A DNA stretch of 64,000 nt from Stenotrophomonas sp. ISL-67 (lineage in GTDB: Bacteria > Pseudomonadota > Gammaproteobacteria > Xanthomonadales > Xanthomonadaceae): NCBI RefSeq assembly GCF_018612915.1, contig NZ_JAGGRL010000010.1, positions 62,001-126,000 on the forward strand. Reading direction: 5' to 3'. The notes under the pieces are model-generated. The model saw only the letters and a program-made list of their open reading frames with translations, did no database searches and was not told the DNA's origin. The translations under genes were made by a program, and so were the position numbers. This document shows, one piece after another, positions 50,620 through 58,592 of this stretch; position 1 is the stretch's first letter, and the number at the start of each line of letters is the position of its first letter.

Positions 50620-53184
50620 TCAGCGGCGCGGCGGCAGGCGGCGGGCGAACTCGTCCGGGGTCAGGCCCGGCGCAAACAGGAAGCCCTGGCCCACGGTAAC
50701 GCCCATGTCGTGCAGGAACTGGCGCTGCACCTCCGATTCGATGCCTTCGGCGACCAGGCCCAGGCCCAGGCTGCGGGCGATGCCGCAGACCGCCTCGCAC
50801 ACCGCCACGTCGGAGCGGTCGCCCGGCACGCCTTCGACGAACAGCTGGCTGAGCTTGAGCCCATGAATTGGCAACCGACGTAGGTAGTTGAGCGCGCTGT
50901 AGCCTTCGCCGAAGTCGTCGATGGTCAGCACGACCCCCATCTCGCGCAGCCGGGCGAAGGTGTGCAGGGTGTCCGGCGCGTCCTCGATCAGCACCCGCTC
51001 GGTGAATTCCAGTTCCAGCGCGCTGCCCGGCAGGCCGTACTGGTCCAATGCCTGGCGCACGTTGCGGGCCAGGTCCTCGCCGACAAGCTGGCGGTAGGAC
51101 ACGTTGACCGCCACCCGGACGATGCCGAGCCCGGCGTCCTGCCATTGGCGTACCTGGCGGCAGGCCTCATTGAGCACCCACAGCCCAATGCGGACGATGT
51201 CGCCGGTGCTTTCGGCGTGACTGATGAAGACGTCCGGGCGCAGTTCGCCCAGTTGCGCGTTGCGCCACCGGATCAGGGCCTCGGCCGCCACCATCTGGCC
51301 GGTGTGCAGATTGACCTGCGGCTGGTAGACCAGATGGAACTCGTCGTCGTCCAGTGCGCGGTGCAGGCGGCTTTCGATCTGCAGGCGGTCGTGCTGGCGC
51401 TGCGCCAGTTCCGGCGAAAACACCTGCCAGCCGTTGCGGGTGCGCCGCTTGCAGTCGTACATGGCGAGGTCCGCGTTCTGGATCAGCTGCTGTGGGCGCA
51501 GCCCGTCCTGCGGCGCGCGGGCGATGCCGATGCTGGTGGTGACCGCGAACTCGTCGCTGCCGAACCGGAAGGGGGTGGAGAACGCGCGGGTGATGGCTTC
51601 GGCCAGGCGTTCTGGCTGGTCGGGCTGGTCGCGGGTATCGCACACCACCAGGAATTCGTCGCCGCCGAAGCGGGCGACCAGCCCTTCGGTGCCGATCGCG
51701 GTTGAAATGCGCCGGGTGGCGTCGATCAGCAGCTCGTCGCCGGCGTTGTGGCCGAGCAGGTCGTTGACCGTCTTGAACCGGTCCAGGTCGATGTACAGCA
51801 CGGCGACCCGGCAGTGGGTGGGGTTGCCCATGCGCGTGGCCAGGTCGGTCAGCACCGCATCGCGGTTCATGATCCCGGTGAGGGGGTCGGTGCGCGCCTG
51901 GATGCGCAGGGATTCTTCGGCCTGCTTGCGCGAGGTGATGTCCTGCACGGTGCCGGCAATGCGCGCGGCGTTGACGTCGCCGGCCTCGGCCTCGCCGATC
52001 ATGCGCACCCAGAACGAATGGCCGTCGCTGCGCTGGCCCTGCAGCTCCAGCTCGAACGGCACCTGGCGGTCAATCACGTCCTGCAGCGCCTGCTGCAGTT
52101 GGGCGCGGTCGTCCAGGCGCAGGCTCTCCATCAGCTGCGTCATGTCCTGCAATGGCAGCGCCTGGCCGAGAATGCGCGCGGCTTCGTCGGTCAGGTACAG
52201 GCGCCGCAGGCCGCGGTCCCACTCCCATCCACCAATATGGGCAAGCGACTGCGCCCGGTCGAACAGGGCGTTGTTGCGCTTGAGTTCGGTGATGTCGCTG
52301 AACAGCGCGAACACGTGGTCGGGGCAGTCGCGGCCATTGCTGTAGACCGGCACGTTGGTGGTGGAGATCCAGATCATGCGTCCGCGCGGACGGTGGTACA
52401 GGCCGACGATGGTGCTGCGGATGATGCGGCCGCGCAGCAGCGCTTCGCTGGCCGGCCACTGCTCGCGGGTCAACAGGTGGCCGTGTTCGTCCACGCTGAT
52501 CCAGTCTTCCGGTGCCAGCAGGGCCTGCACGCTGCCGCCGTTGCCCGGCGAGCCCAGTATCCGGTGTGCGGCCGGATTGGCCGATACCACCTGCAGATCG
52601 CGGTCGAACAGGATCACGCCCTTGTCGATGGATTCCATCAGCAGGCGATAGCGCGACTCGGCCTGCCAGCGGCTGCTCAGGTCGCGCGCCACCGCCACGA
52701 TGCAGTGCTCGCCCTGGTGTTCAAATCCGGCCGAGTGCACCTCCACCGGAAAGCGGCTGCCGTCACCGCGCATGTTGGTGACTTCGATGACATAGGTCTC
52801 GCCGCGCCGCAGCGCTTCCCAGACCGGATCAAGGTGGTCGCTGGGCAGGTCCGGGTTCAGCAGCTCGATCGGCTGCCCGATGATGTCCGCGCGGGTCCGT
52901 CCGTAGGCGCGCACGCCGGCCTCGTTGAGGTCCAGCACGACCCCCGATTCACTGAGGATGCTGACCGGGTCGGGTACCGCGTCGAACAGCGCAGCGTAGC
53001 GGCGCAATGCCAGCTGTCGCTCATCCATCGCCTCCTGCAGGGCCTGCTGCACGTCGCGCAGCAGGACGTGCACGTCCTCGCCGGGCGGTTGCGCCAGGGC
53101 CTGTTCCAGGGCGGCCAGCGCATGCACGTGCGCGGCGAGGTGATCGCCGACCGCAGCATCCTTGCGCGGGCGGCGGTGGTTCAT
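50620..53184 (-). CDS. PAS-GGDEF-EAL cyclic-di-GMP signalling protein
   Basis: An 854-residue cytoplasmic protein without membrane helices. Three PAS-like segments (from about 62, 185 and 315) precede GGDEF at residues 507-511 (ARFGGDEFLVV) and EAL at 635-637 (AAEALIRW). The diguanylate cyclase core is intact, but no R-x-x-D inhibitory site precedes it. The phosphodiesterase retains E (EAL), N (VNVSYRQL), E (EFTE), DD (TIDDFGEGYS), K (GLKLSQLF) and E (AEGIE), though the usual second D after the lysine is S. Either activity is possible. Its ATG overlaps the HMG-CoA lyase stop (ATGA), unusual coupling of a signalling gene to a catabolic enzyme. Confidence 0.92.
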   Translation of the reverse strand: MNHRRPRKDAAVGDHLAAHVHALAALEQALAQPPGEDVHVLLRDVQQALQEAMDERQLALRRYAALFDAVPDPVSILSESGVVLDLNEAGVRAYGRTRADIIGQPIELLNPDLPSDHLDPVWEALRRGETYVIEVTNMRGDGSRFPVEVHSAGFEHQGEHCIVAVARDLSSRWQAESRYRLLMESIDKGVILFDRDLQVVSANPAAHRILGSPGNGGSVQALLAPEDWISVDEHGHLLTREQWPASEALLRGRIIRSTIVGLYHRPRGRMIWISTTNVPVYSNGRDCPDHVFALFSDITELKRNNALFDRAQSLAHIGGWEWDRGLRRLYLTDEAARILGQALPLQDMTQLMESLRLDDRAQLQQALQDVIDRQVPFELELQGQRSDGHSFWVRMIGEAEAGDVNAARIAGTVQDITSRKQAEESLRIQARTDPLTGIMNRDAVLTDLATRMGNPTHCRVAVLYIDLDRFKTVNDLLGHNAGDELLIDATRRISTAIGTEGLVARFGGDEFLVVCDTRDQPDQPERLAEAITRAFSTPFRFGSDEFAVTTSIGIARAPQDGLRPQQLIQNADLAMYDCKRRTRNGWQVFSPELAQRQHDRLQIESRLHRALDDDEFHLVYQPQVNLHTGQMVAAEALIRWRNAQLGELRPDVFISHAESTGDIVRIGLWVLNEACRQVRQWQDAGLGIVRVAVNVSYRQLVGEDLARNVRQALDQYGLPGSALELEFTERVLIEDAPDTLHTFARLREMGVVLTIDDFGEGYSALNYLRRLPIHGLKLSQLFVEGVPGDRSDVAVCEAVCGIARSLGLGLVAEGIESEVQRQFLHDMGVTVGQGFLFAPGLTPDEFARRLPPRR

Positions 53185-54074
53185 GTCGCCGCCAGGGCCT
53201 TGCCGGCCTTGCTGCCGGTTTCGCGACCAAGCCGTGCGGCCAGCCAGCGGCCGGTCGCGGCCAGGGCAGGCAGGTCGATGCCGGTGCGCATGCCGATGCC
53301 GTGCAGCAGGTAGACCACGTCCTCGCTGGCCACGTTGCCGCTGGCACCCTTGGCATACGGGCAGCCACCGGCACCGGACACCGCCGAATCGACCACGCGC
53401 ACCCCTTCTTCCAGGCACGCATCGATGTTGGCCAGCGCCTGGCCGTAGGTATCGTGGAAGTGCACGGCCAGGGCGGCCATCGGCACTTCACTGGCCACCG
53501 CGCGCAGCATGGCGCGGGCCTTGCGCGGGGTGCCCACGCCGATGGTGTCGCCCAGCGAGATTTCGTAACAGCCCATGTCGTGCAGCGCACGCGCCACGCG
53601 CACCACCTCGCTGACCGCGACCTCGCCCTGGTAGGGGCAGCCGAGCACGGTGGACACATAGCCGCGCACCTTGACCCCATCGAGGGCGGCACGCGCCAGG
53701 ATCGGCGCGAAGCGGGCCAGCGATTCATCGATGCCGGCATTGGTGTTGGTGCGGTTGAAGGTTTCCGACGCGGCGGTGAACACCGCCACTTCCTCCACGC
53801 CCACCGCGCGGGCACGGTCGTAGCCCTGTTCATTGGGCACCAGCACCGGGTAATCGATACCGGGCCGGCGTTCGATGCCGGCGTAGACCTCGGCGGCATC
53901 GGCCAACTGCGGCACCCAGCGTGGGCTGACGAAGCTGGTGGCTTCGATGGTGCGCAGGCCGGTCAGCGACAGCTGGCGGATCAGCTCGATCTTGTCGGCG
54001 GTGGCCACCGGCCGGGCTTCGTTCTGCAGTCCGTCGCGCGGACCGACCTCGACGATGCGGACGAAGTCATCCAT
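53181..54074 (-). CDS. mvaB: Hydroxymethylglutaryl-CoA lyase
   Basis: A 297-residue TIM-barrel lyase that splits HMG-CoA to acetoacetate and acetyl-CoA, the last step of leucine breakdown. VEVGPRDGLQNE holds the catalytic R and metal D, HFHDTYGQALANI the metal histidines, and GCPYAKGASGNVASED the glycine-rich loop (the catalytic Cys is in SGAGGCPYA). Length matches bacterial MvaB/LiuE. The start at 54074 has GGAG eight bases upstream. It lies 186 bases after the methylglutaconyl-CoA hydratase-like gene, the preceding pathway step. Confidence 0.94.
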   Translation of the reverse strand: MDDFVRIVEVGPRDGLQNEARPVATADKIELIRQLSLTGLRTIEATSFVSPRWVPQLADAAEVYAGIERRPGIDYPVLVPNEQGYDRARAVGVEEVAVFTAASETFNRTNTNAGIDESLARFAPILARAALDGVKVRGYVSTVLGCPYQGEVAVSEVVRVARALHDMGCYEISLGDTIGVGTPRKARAMLRAVASEVPMAALAVHFHDTYGQALANIDACLEEGVRVVDSAVSGAGGCPYAKGASGNVASEDVVYLLHGIGMRTGIDLPALAATGRWLAARLGRETGSKAGKALAAT

Positions 54075-54260
54075 GACGGGTCTCCGGGCGGGCGGGAAGC
54101 GGGTGGTACTCACATGCGATCACGGAACGTCCTGGCTGAAAGTAGCGGTGCAATTCCCTGGCGGGCCACGACAGGGAGATACGCGGGATGGTCGGCAAAA
54201 CGGCCATTGGCCGGGGTGGGGTCCGACACGGCAGCTACCGACCGGGGGCCGGCAGGGGGA

Positions 54261-55049
54261 TCACTCCTGGGTAACCCAATGTGGCGCGCGTTTATCCAGG
54301 AAGGCACCCAGCCCCTCCTGGCCTTCTTCCGACACACGAAGCCGGGCGATCAGCGCGGCATTGTCGTGGTCCAGCGCGTCGCGGTCGCGGCCGACCGTCA
54401 CCCGCCGTACCAGCTCCTTGGCCGAGGACGAGGCAATCGGGCCGGCCTTGTCGAGCAGGCCCAGCTGGCGCTGGACCGCTTCGTCGATCCGTTCAGGTTC
54501 GATCAGCTGGTGGATCAGGCCGATCCGCAGGGCCGTGTCGGCGTCGAAATGCTCACCGGTGGCAAACCAGCGCCGGGCCTGGCGGGGGCCGATCGCATCG
54601 ATCACATAGGGGGAAATCACCGCCGGCAGCAGGCCCAGCCGGCTCTCGGTCAGGCCGAAGCGGGCGGTGGTGCTGGCAATGGCGATATCGCAGCAGGCGA
54701 CCAGGCCGACCCCACCGCCGAACGCCGCGCCATGCACCCGGGCGATGGTCGGCTTGGGCAGTTCATCCAGCGTCCGCATCAGCCGGGCCAGCGCCAGCGA
54801 GTCCTGGCGGTTGTCTTCCTCGTTGGCGGCGGCCATGCCGCGCATCCACTGCATGTCGGCACCGGCCGAGAACGAGGCCCCGGTGGCTGCCAACACCACC
54901 GCGCGCACCTGTTCGTCGCGCCCGGCCGCATCCAGCGCGGCGGTGAGCTGGGCGATCAGCGCGGCATCGAAGGCGTTATGCAGGGTGGGGCGGTTCAGCC
55001 ACAGGGTCAGCACGGCCGCGCTGCGTTCAATTCGTAAAGCGTCACTCAT
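54261..55049 (-). CDS. Enoyl-CoA hydratase family protein, probable methylglutaconyl-CoA hydratase
   Basis: A 262-residue crotonase. It shows SFSAGADMQWMRGMA (first oxyanion-hole strand), IARVHGAAFGGGVGLVACCDIAIAS (second oxyanion glycine), and FGLTESRLGLLPAVISPYV with the active-site Glu in TESRLGL. ADMQWM and the position next to HMG-CoA lyase are typical of LiuC/3-methylglutaconyl-CoA hydratase, which makes HMG-CoA in leucine degradation. Other acyl-CoA substrates cannot be excluded. It begins just downstream of a 16-bp palindrome. Confidence 0.85.
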   Translation of the reverse strand: MSDALRIERSAAVLTLWLNRPTLHNAFDAALIAQLTAALDAAGRDEQVRAVVLAATGASFSAGADMQWMRGMAAANEEDNRQDSLALARLMRTLDELPKPTIARVHGAAFGGGVGLVACCDIAIASTTARFGLTESRLGLLPAVISPYVIDAIGPRQARRWFATGEHFDADTALRIGLIHQLIEPERIDEAVQRQLGLLDKAGPIASSSAKELVRRVTVGRDRDALDHDNAALIARLRVSEEGQEGLGAFLDKRAPHWVTQE

Positions 55050-55066
55050 CGGGGGCCTGCGCCTGC

Positions 55067-55082
55067 TCCATACATGTATGGA
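55067..55082. promoter_or_regulatory. Perfect 16-bp palindrome in the hydratase/feoA divergent region
   Basis: TCCATACATGTATGGA is an exact palindrome 17 bases upstream of the hydratase start, where an operator would lie. The regulator is not encoded in the window. Confidence 0.6.
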
Positions 55083-55128
55083 TCATAGCGGCCCATGGGG
55101 CCCGGACCATGACGCGGCGCGGCGATGC

Positions 55129-55153
55129 TAGAATTGATAACCATTCTTATCGA
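55129..55153 (+). promoter_or_regulatory. Fur box and promoter of feoAB
   Basis: GATAACCATTCTTATC (55136-55151) fits the Fur consensus (GATAATGATAATCATTATC) in both halves, with TTGATAA and TTATCGA flanks. A TAGAAT -10 (55129-55134) overlaps it, so iron-loaded Fur would block transcription. It is AT-rich against a GC-rich background. Confidence 0.8.
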
Positions 55154-55167
55154 CGAGAAGGCGACCT

Positions 55168-55422
55168 GTGACGTTGTCCGATCTGCCGCTGCACGCCTCC
55201 GCCCTGGTGGAATCGGTGCGCGAACTTCATGCAAACGACGCCATCGCCCGCCGCCTCCAGGAACTGGGGTTCGTGAAGGGCGAAGATGTGCGTCTGGTAG
55301 CCCATGGTCCGGTCGGCGGCGAGCCGCTGCTGGTGCAGGTCGGGTTCACCCGTTTCGCATTGCGCCGTACCGAAGCGGCCCGCATCGAGATCACCGCTGT
55401 TGCAGCCGGGGCAGGCGCATGA
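55168..55422 (+). CDS. feoA: Ferrous iron transport protein A
   Basis: An 84-residue SH3-like cytoplasmic protein that supports FeoB. It shows the FeoA pattern ARRLQELGFVKGEDVRLVAHGPVGGEPLLVQVG in parts (RLQELGFVKGEDV, GPVGGEPLLVQVG) ending in LRRTEAARIEI. The start is GTG 55168 with GAGAAGG upstream; no ATG alternative exists. It overlaps feoB by ATGA and lies behind a Fur box. Confidence 0.92.
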   Translation: MTLSDLPLHASALVESVRELHANDAIARRLQELGFVKGEDVRLVAHGPVGGEPLLVQVGFTRFALRRTEAARIEITAVAAGAGA

Positions 55423-57275
55423 GCGCGGCCGCCACCCTGCGCGTTGCCCTGGTCGGCAACCCGAACAGCGGCAAGACCGCGCTGTTCAACCAGCTCACCG
55501 GCAGCCGCCAGAAGGTCGCCAACTACACCGGCGTCACCGTGGAGCGCAAGGAAGGCCGCCTGCGGGCGCCGTCGGGGCGCGAGTTCGCCGTGCTCGACCT
55601 GCCCGGCGCTTACAGCCTGCAGCCGGCCAGCCTGGATGAGGCGATCACCCGCGACCTGTGCCGGGGCTTCTACCCGGGCGAAGCCGCACCCGACGTGCTG
55701 CTGTGCGTGATCGATGCCACCAACCTGCGGCTGCACCTGCGCTTCGCGCTGGAGCTGCGCGAGCTGGGCAAACCGATGATCGTGGCGTTGAACATGGTCG
55801 ATGCGGCCGAGCGCCGTGGCATCGAAATCGACGTGCGCGCGCTGGAGCAGGCGCTGGGCGTGCCCGTGGTGGAAACGGTGGCGGTGCGCCGCAACGGTGC
55901 ACACGCACTGGTCGAGCGCCTGGATGCGATGGTGCCGCACCTGGATGCACCGGTGGCTGCCCCGGCCGGCGAGGTGGATTACCACGCCCAGGTGCGCGGC
56001 ATTCTCGCTGCGTCGGTGAGCATGCCCACCCGCACCGCCGGGATCGACGACGCTTTGGACCGCTGGCTGCTGCACCCGGTGTTCGGGCTGCTGACCCTGG
56101 TGGTGGTGATGTTCCTGATCTTCCAGGCGGTGTTTGCCTGGGCCACGCCGATGATGGACGGCATCGAAGCCGGCTTCGGCTGGTTGGGCGAGGTCGTTGC
56201 CGCAGGGCTGCCCGAAGGCCCGCTGACCAGCCTGCTCACCGACGGCATCATCGCCGGCGTTGGTGGCGTGGTGGTGTTCCTGCCGCAGATCCTGATCCTG
56301 TTCGCCTTCATCCTGGCGCTTGAGGAATCGGGCTACCTGCCGCGCGCGGCGTTCCTGCTCGACCGGATGATGGCCTCGGCCGGCCTGTCCGGGCGTTCGT
56401 TCATCCCGCTGCTGTCCAGCTTTGCCTGCGCGGTGCCGGGCATCATGGCCACCCGCAGCATCCAGGACCCGCGCGACCGCCTGGCCACCATCCTGGTGGC
56501 GCCGCTGATGACCTGCTCGGCACGCCTGCCGGTGTACGCATTGCTGATCGGTGCGTTCATCCCGCAGAAGACCCTGTGGGGCTTCGTCAGCCAGCAGGGC
56601 CTGGTGCTGTTCGCTCTGTATGTCGCCGGCATCTTCAGTGCGCTGGCGATGTCGTGGGTGATGAAGAAGTGGCGCCGCGACAAGAGCGAACATCCGCTGA
56701 TGCTGGAACTGCCGTCCTACCGCATTCCGCACCCGCGCGACCTGGCCGTGGGCCTGTACGAGCGCGGCATGATCTTCCTCAAGCGGGTGGGCGGCATCAT
56801 CCTCTCGCTGACCATCCTGCTGTGGGTACTGCTGTCGTTCCCCGGCGCGCCGGAGAACGCGACCAACCCGGCCATCGATTACAGCTTTGCCGGCCAGATC
56901 GGCCACGCGATGGCGGTGTTCTTCGCGCCGCTGGGCTTCAACTGGCAGATCTGCATCGCGCTGATCCCGGGCATGGGCGCCCGCGAAGTGGCCGTATCCT
57001 CGTTGGCCACCATCTACGCCCTGTCCGCCGCCGACGATGACGCCGCGATCCAGGCCCTGACCCCGGTGGTGGCCCACGGCTGGTCGCTGGCCACCGGGCT
57101 GTCGCTGCTGGTGTGGTTCATCTACGCGCCCATGTGCATCTCGACCCTGGCCACCATCAAACGCGAAACCAATTCGTGGAAGCAGGTTGGCTTTGCCACC
57201 TTCTACCTGTTCGCGGCCGCCTACATCGCGGCGCTGGTCACCTACCAGGTGACCGTGGCCCTGGGCGGTGGCTGA
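55419..57275 (+). CDS. feoB: Ferrous iron transport protein B
   Basis: A 618-residue inner-membrane Fe2+ transporter. The N-terminal G domain has G1 GNPNSGKTALFNQ (13-25), G2-region NYTGVTVERKEG, G3 DLPGAYSL and G4 NMVD. The membrane part has two Gate-type halves with the conserved cysteines in SFACAVPGIMATR and LMTCSARLPVY, then FEOB-associated helices. It is shorter than E. coli FeoB (773), as is common outside enterics. It overlaps feoA and the small gene that follows, forming feoAB-plus-one under Fur control. Confidence 0.95.
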   Translation: MSAAATLRVALVGNPNSGKTALFNQLTGSRQKVANYTGVTVERKEGRLRAPSGREFAVLDLPGAYSLQPASLDEAITRDLCRGFYPGEAAPDVLLCVIDATNLRLHLRFALELRELGKPMIVALNMVDAAERRGIEIDVRALEQALGVPVVETVAVRRNGAHALVERLDAMVPHLDAPVAAPAGEVDYHAQVRGILAASVSMPTRTAGIDDALDRWLLHPVFGLLTLVVVMFLIFQAVFAWATPMMDGIEAGFGWLGEVVAAGLPEGPLTSLLTDGIIAGVGGVVVFLPQILILFAFILALEESGYLPRAAFLLDRMMASAGLSGRSFIPLLSSFACAVPGIMATRSIQDPRDRLATILVAPLMTCSARLPVYALLIGAFIPQKTLWGFVSQQGLVLFALYVAGIFSALAMSWVMKKWRRDKSEHPLMLELPSYRIPHPRDLAVGLYERGMIFLKRVGGIILSLTILLWVLLSFPGAPENATNPAIDYSFAGQIGHAMAVFFAPLGFNWQICIALIPGMGAREVAVSSLATIYALSAADDDAAIQALTPVVAHGWSLATGLSLLVWFIYAPMCISTLATIKRETNSWKQVGFATFYLFAAAYIAALVTYQVTVALGGG

Positions 57276-57532
57276 TGAGCACCGGCCTGCTGCTGCAGTA
57301 CATCGTGGTCGCGCTGATCGTGCTGGCCAGTGCGTGGGTGGTGCTGAAGAAGCAGTTCCCGGGCACCTTGCGCAAGGCGCGCGGGGCGATTGCACTGGGG
57401 CTGGTGAAGCCGGCGCGGGCCGGATGGGTGCAGGCACTGGGGCGGAGGATCGCGCCGCCGGTCAATGGCGGCGGGGGCGCGTGTGGTGGTTGCGACAGTT
57501 GCGGGCCCACGCCACCGAAACAGCACCGATAG
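57275..57532 (+). CDS. Small FeoB-associated Cys-rich membrane protein
   Basis: An 85-residue protein with one N-terminal membrane helix (LLLQYIVVALIVLASAWVVL) and a basic, Gly-rich tail ending GGGGACGGCDSCGPTPPKQ. The C-x-G-C-x-x-C pattern recalls FeoB-associated Cys-rich proteins and DUF6587; it may bind iron or a cluster. No FeoC winged-helix protein is present, so this may be its functional stand-in. It begins on the last base of the feoB stop. Its TAG stop coincides with the head of a REP dimer. Confidence 0.75.
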   Translation: MSTGLLLQYIVVALIVLASAWVVLKKQFPGTLRKARGAIALGLVKPARAGWVQALGRRIAPPVNGGGGACGGCDSCGPTPPKQHR

Positions 57533-57586
57533 CGCGGGCCGTTGGCCGGCCCTGGGATCGCGTGGGCCGGCCAACGGCCGGCGCTA
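57530..57586. repeat. REP (SMAG-like) dimer, likely bidirectional terminator
   Basis: A 23-bp stem (57530-57552 with 57564-57586) has one mismatch: TAGCGCGGGCCGTTGGCC... against ...GGCCAACGGCCGGCGCTA. Each arm is itself a REP hairpin with a (G/A)TAG head. It is followed by CCGTTTCT and ends the feo operon 34 bases before dapB. Confidence 0.8.
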
Positions 57587-57619
57587 CCGTTTCTACAGGC
57601 TTTCCATTAGCCTTCAAAC

Positions 57620-58348
57620 ATGACTACTCCCCCCCTTCGTTTGCTCATCCACGGCGCGTCCGGTCGCATGGGCCAGGCTCTGCTGCGCCTGGCCGCCGAG
57701 CGCGACGATCTGCAGGTCGTTGCGGCCGTTACCCGTCGTTCGCCCGCCCAGCGCGTGGTCGAGGGCGTGCCGCATTTCGCCGCCAGTGAACTCCACGGCG
57801 CACCGCAGTTCGATGTCGCCATCGACTTCAGCCTGCCCGAAGGCTTCGATCCCATCCTGGCCCTGTGCGTCGAGCGCGGGACAGGGCTGGTATCCGGCAC
57901 CACCGGGATCAGCGAAACCCAGCGCCAGGCGCTGATCCAGGCGGCTACTCGCATTCCATTGGTGTGGGCGTCCAACTTCAGCCTGGGCGTGGCCGTGCTG
58001 GACGAGCTGGTCGAACGCGCCGCTGCCGCCCTGGCTGGCTGGGACTGCGACATCGTCGAATCCCACCATGTGCACAAGCAGGACGCGCCGTCCGGCACCG
58101 CCCTGACCCTGGGTGCCGCCGCCCAGAAGGGCGGGGCGCAGCCGCACTACGCCAGCCTGCGCGCCGGCGACATCGTGGGCGAGCACCTGGTCCAGTTCAC
58201 CGGCCTGGGCGAACGCATCGAACTCACCCACCGTGCCACCAGCCGCGACATCTTCGCCCGCGGCGCCCTGTTCGCCGCCGTTCAGCTGAATGGGCGCGTG
58301 GCAGGAAGCTATCGGGTTCGGGATCTGCTGGCAGGTTCGGGTAGCTGA
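57620..58348 (+). CDS. dapB: 4-hydroxy-tetrahydrodipicolinate reductase
   Basis: A 242-residue NAD(P)H-dependent reductase of lysine/diaminopimelate synthesis. It shows the Rossmann loop HGASGRMGQALL, the GTTGISETQ segment, SNFSLGVAVL and the catalytic ESHHVHKQDAPSGTAL. It is about 30 residues shorter than E. coli DapB (273), mainly between the first strands. It stands alone between two REP elements. Confidence 0.94.
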   Translation: MTTPPLRLLIHGASGRMGQALLRLAAERDDLQVVAAVTRRSPAQRVVEGVPHFAASELHGAPQFDVAIDFSLPEGFDPILALCVERGTGLVSGTTGISETQRQALIQAATRIPLVWASNFSLGVAVLDELVERAAAALAGWDCDIVESHHVHKQDAPSGTALTLGAAAQKGGAQPHYASLRAGDIVGEHLVQFTGLGERIELTHRATSRDIFARGALFAAVQLNGRVAGSYRVRDLLAGSGS

Positions 58349-58367
58349 ACGAGGCATGGGGTACGTG

Positions 58368-58390
58368 GGACACGCATGGCGTGTCTCTAC
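58368..58390 (-). repeat. REP (SMAG-like) element after dapB
   Basis: Minus-strand reading: GTAG, AGACACGCC, ATGCGTGTCC forming a hairpin, 20 bases past the dapB stop. Its sequence class (GACACGCC) matches the ends of the 48020 element. Confidence 0.65.
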
Positions 58391-58462
58391 GCGTGTCCTC
58401 GCGGACCTGTACCGCCCAACGCTGAATACGCACAACCACTGGCGTCCGGGTGACCTTCCCAT

Positions 58463-58526
58463 TACAATTCCCGCTCGCCGAATCACGACAGCCGGACCGG
58501 TCCCGCACCGCAGTCCGCGCTTTTTT
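58463..58526 (+). promoter_or_regulatory. carAB promoter and leader terminator (probable attenuator)
   Basis: TACAAT (58463-58468) is a good -10; the -35 17 bases upstream is poor. About 20 bases after the expected start, CGGAC/GTCCG and inner CGGT/ACCG form a stem (58493-58517) followed by CGC and six T (58521-58526), an intrinsic terminator 66 bases before carA. This position suggests premature termination control of carAB rather than an end for dapB, which stops 145 bases earlier. Confidence 0.55.
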
Positions 58527-58592
58527 GCAACCGCTTTTCCGTGAAGCGTGGCGTGACTTCGGTGACCCCTCGGTAGCCAAAGTGAGATTCCC

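Noticed and set aside
58541-58576. Eleven-codon leader peptide (GTG start) before carA
   Set aside because: It begins after the leader terminator and has no Arg or other control-codon run, so it cannot drive classical attenuation.
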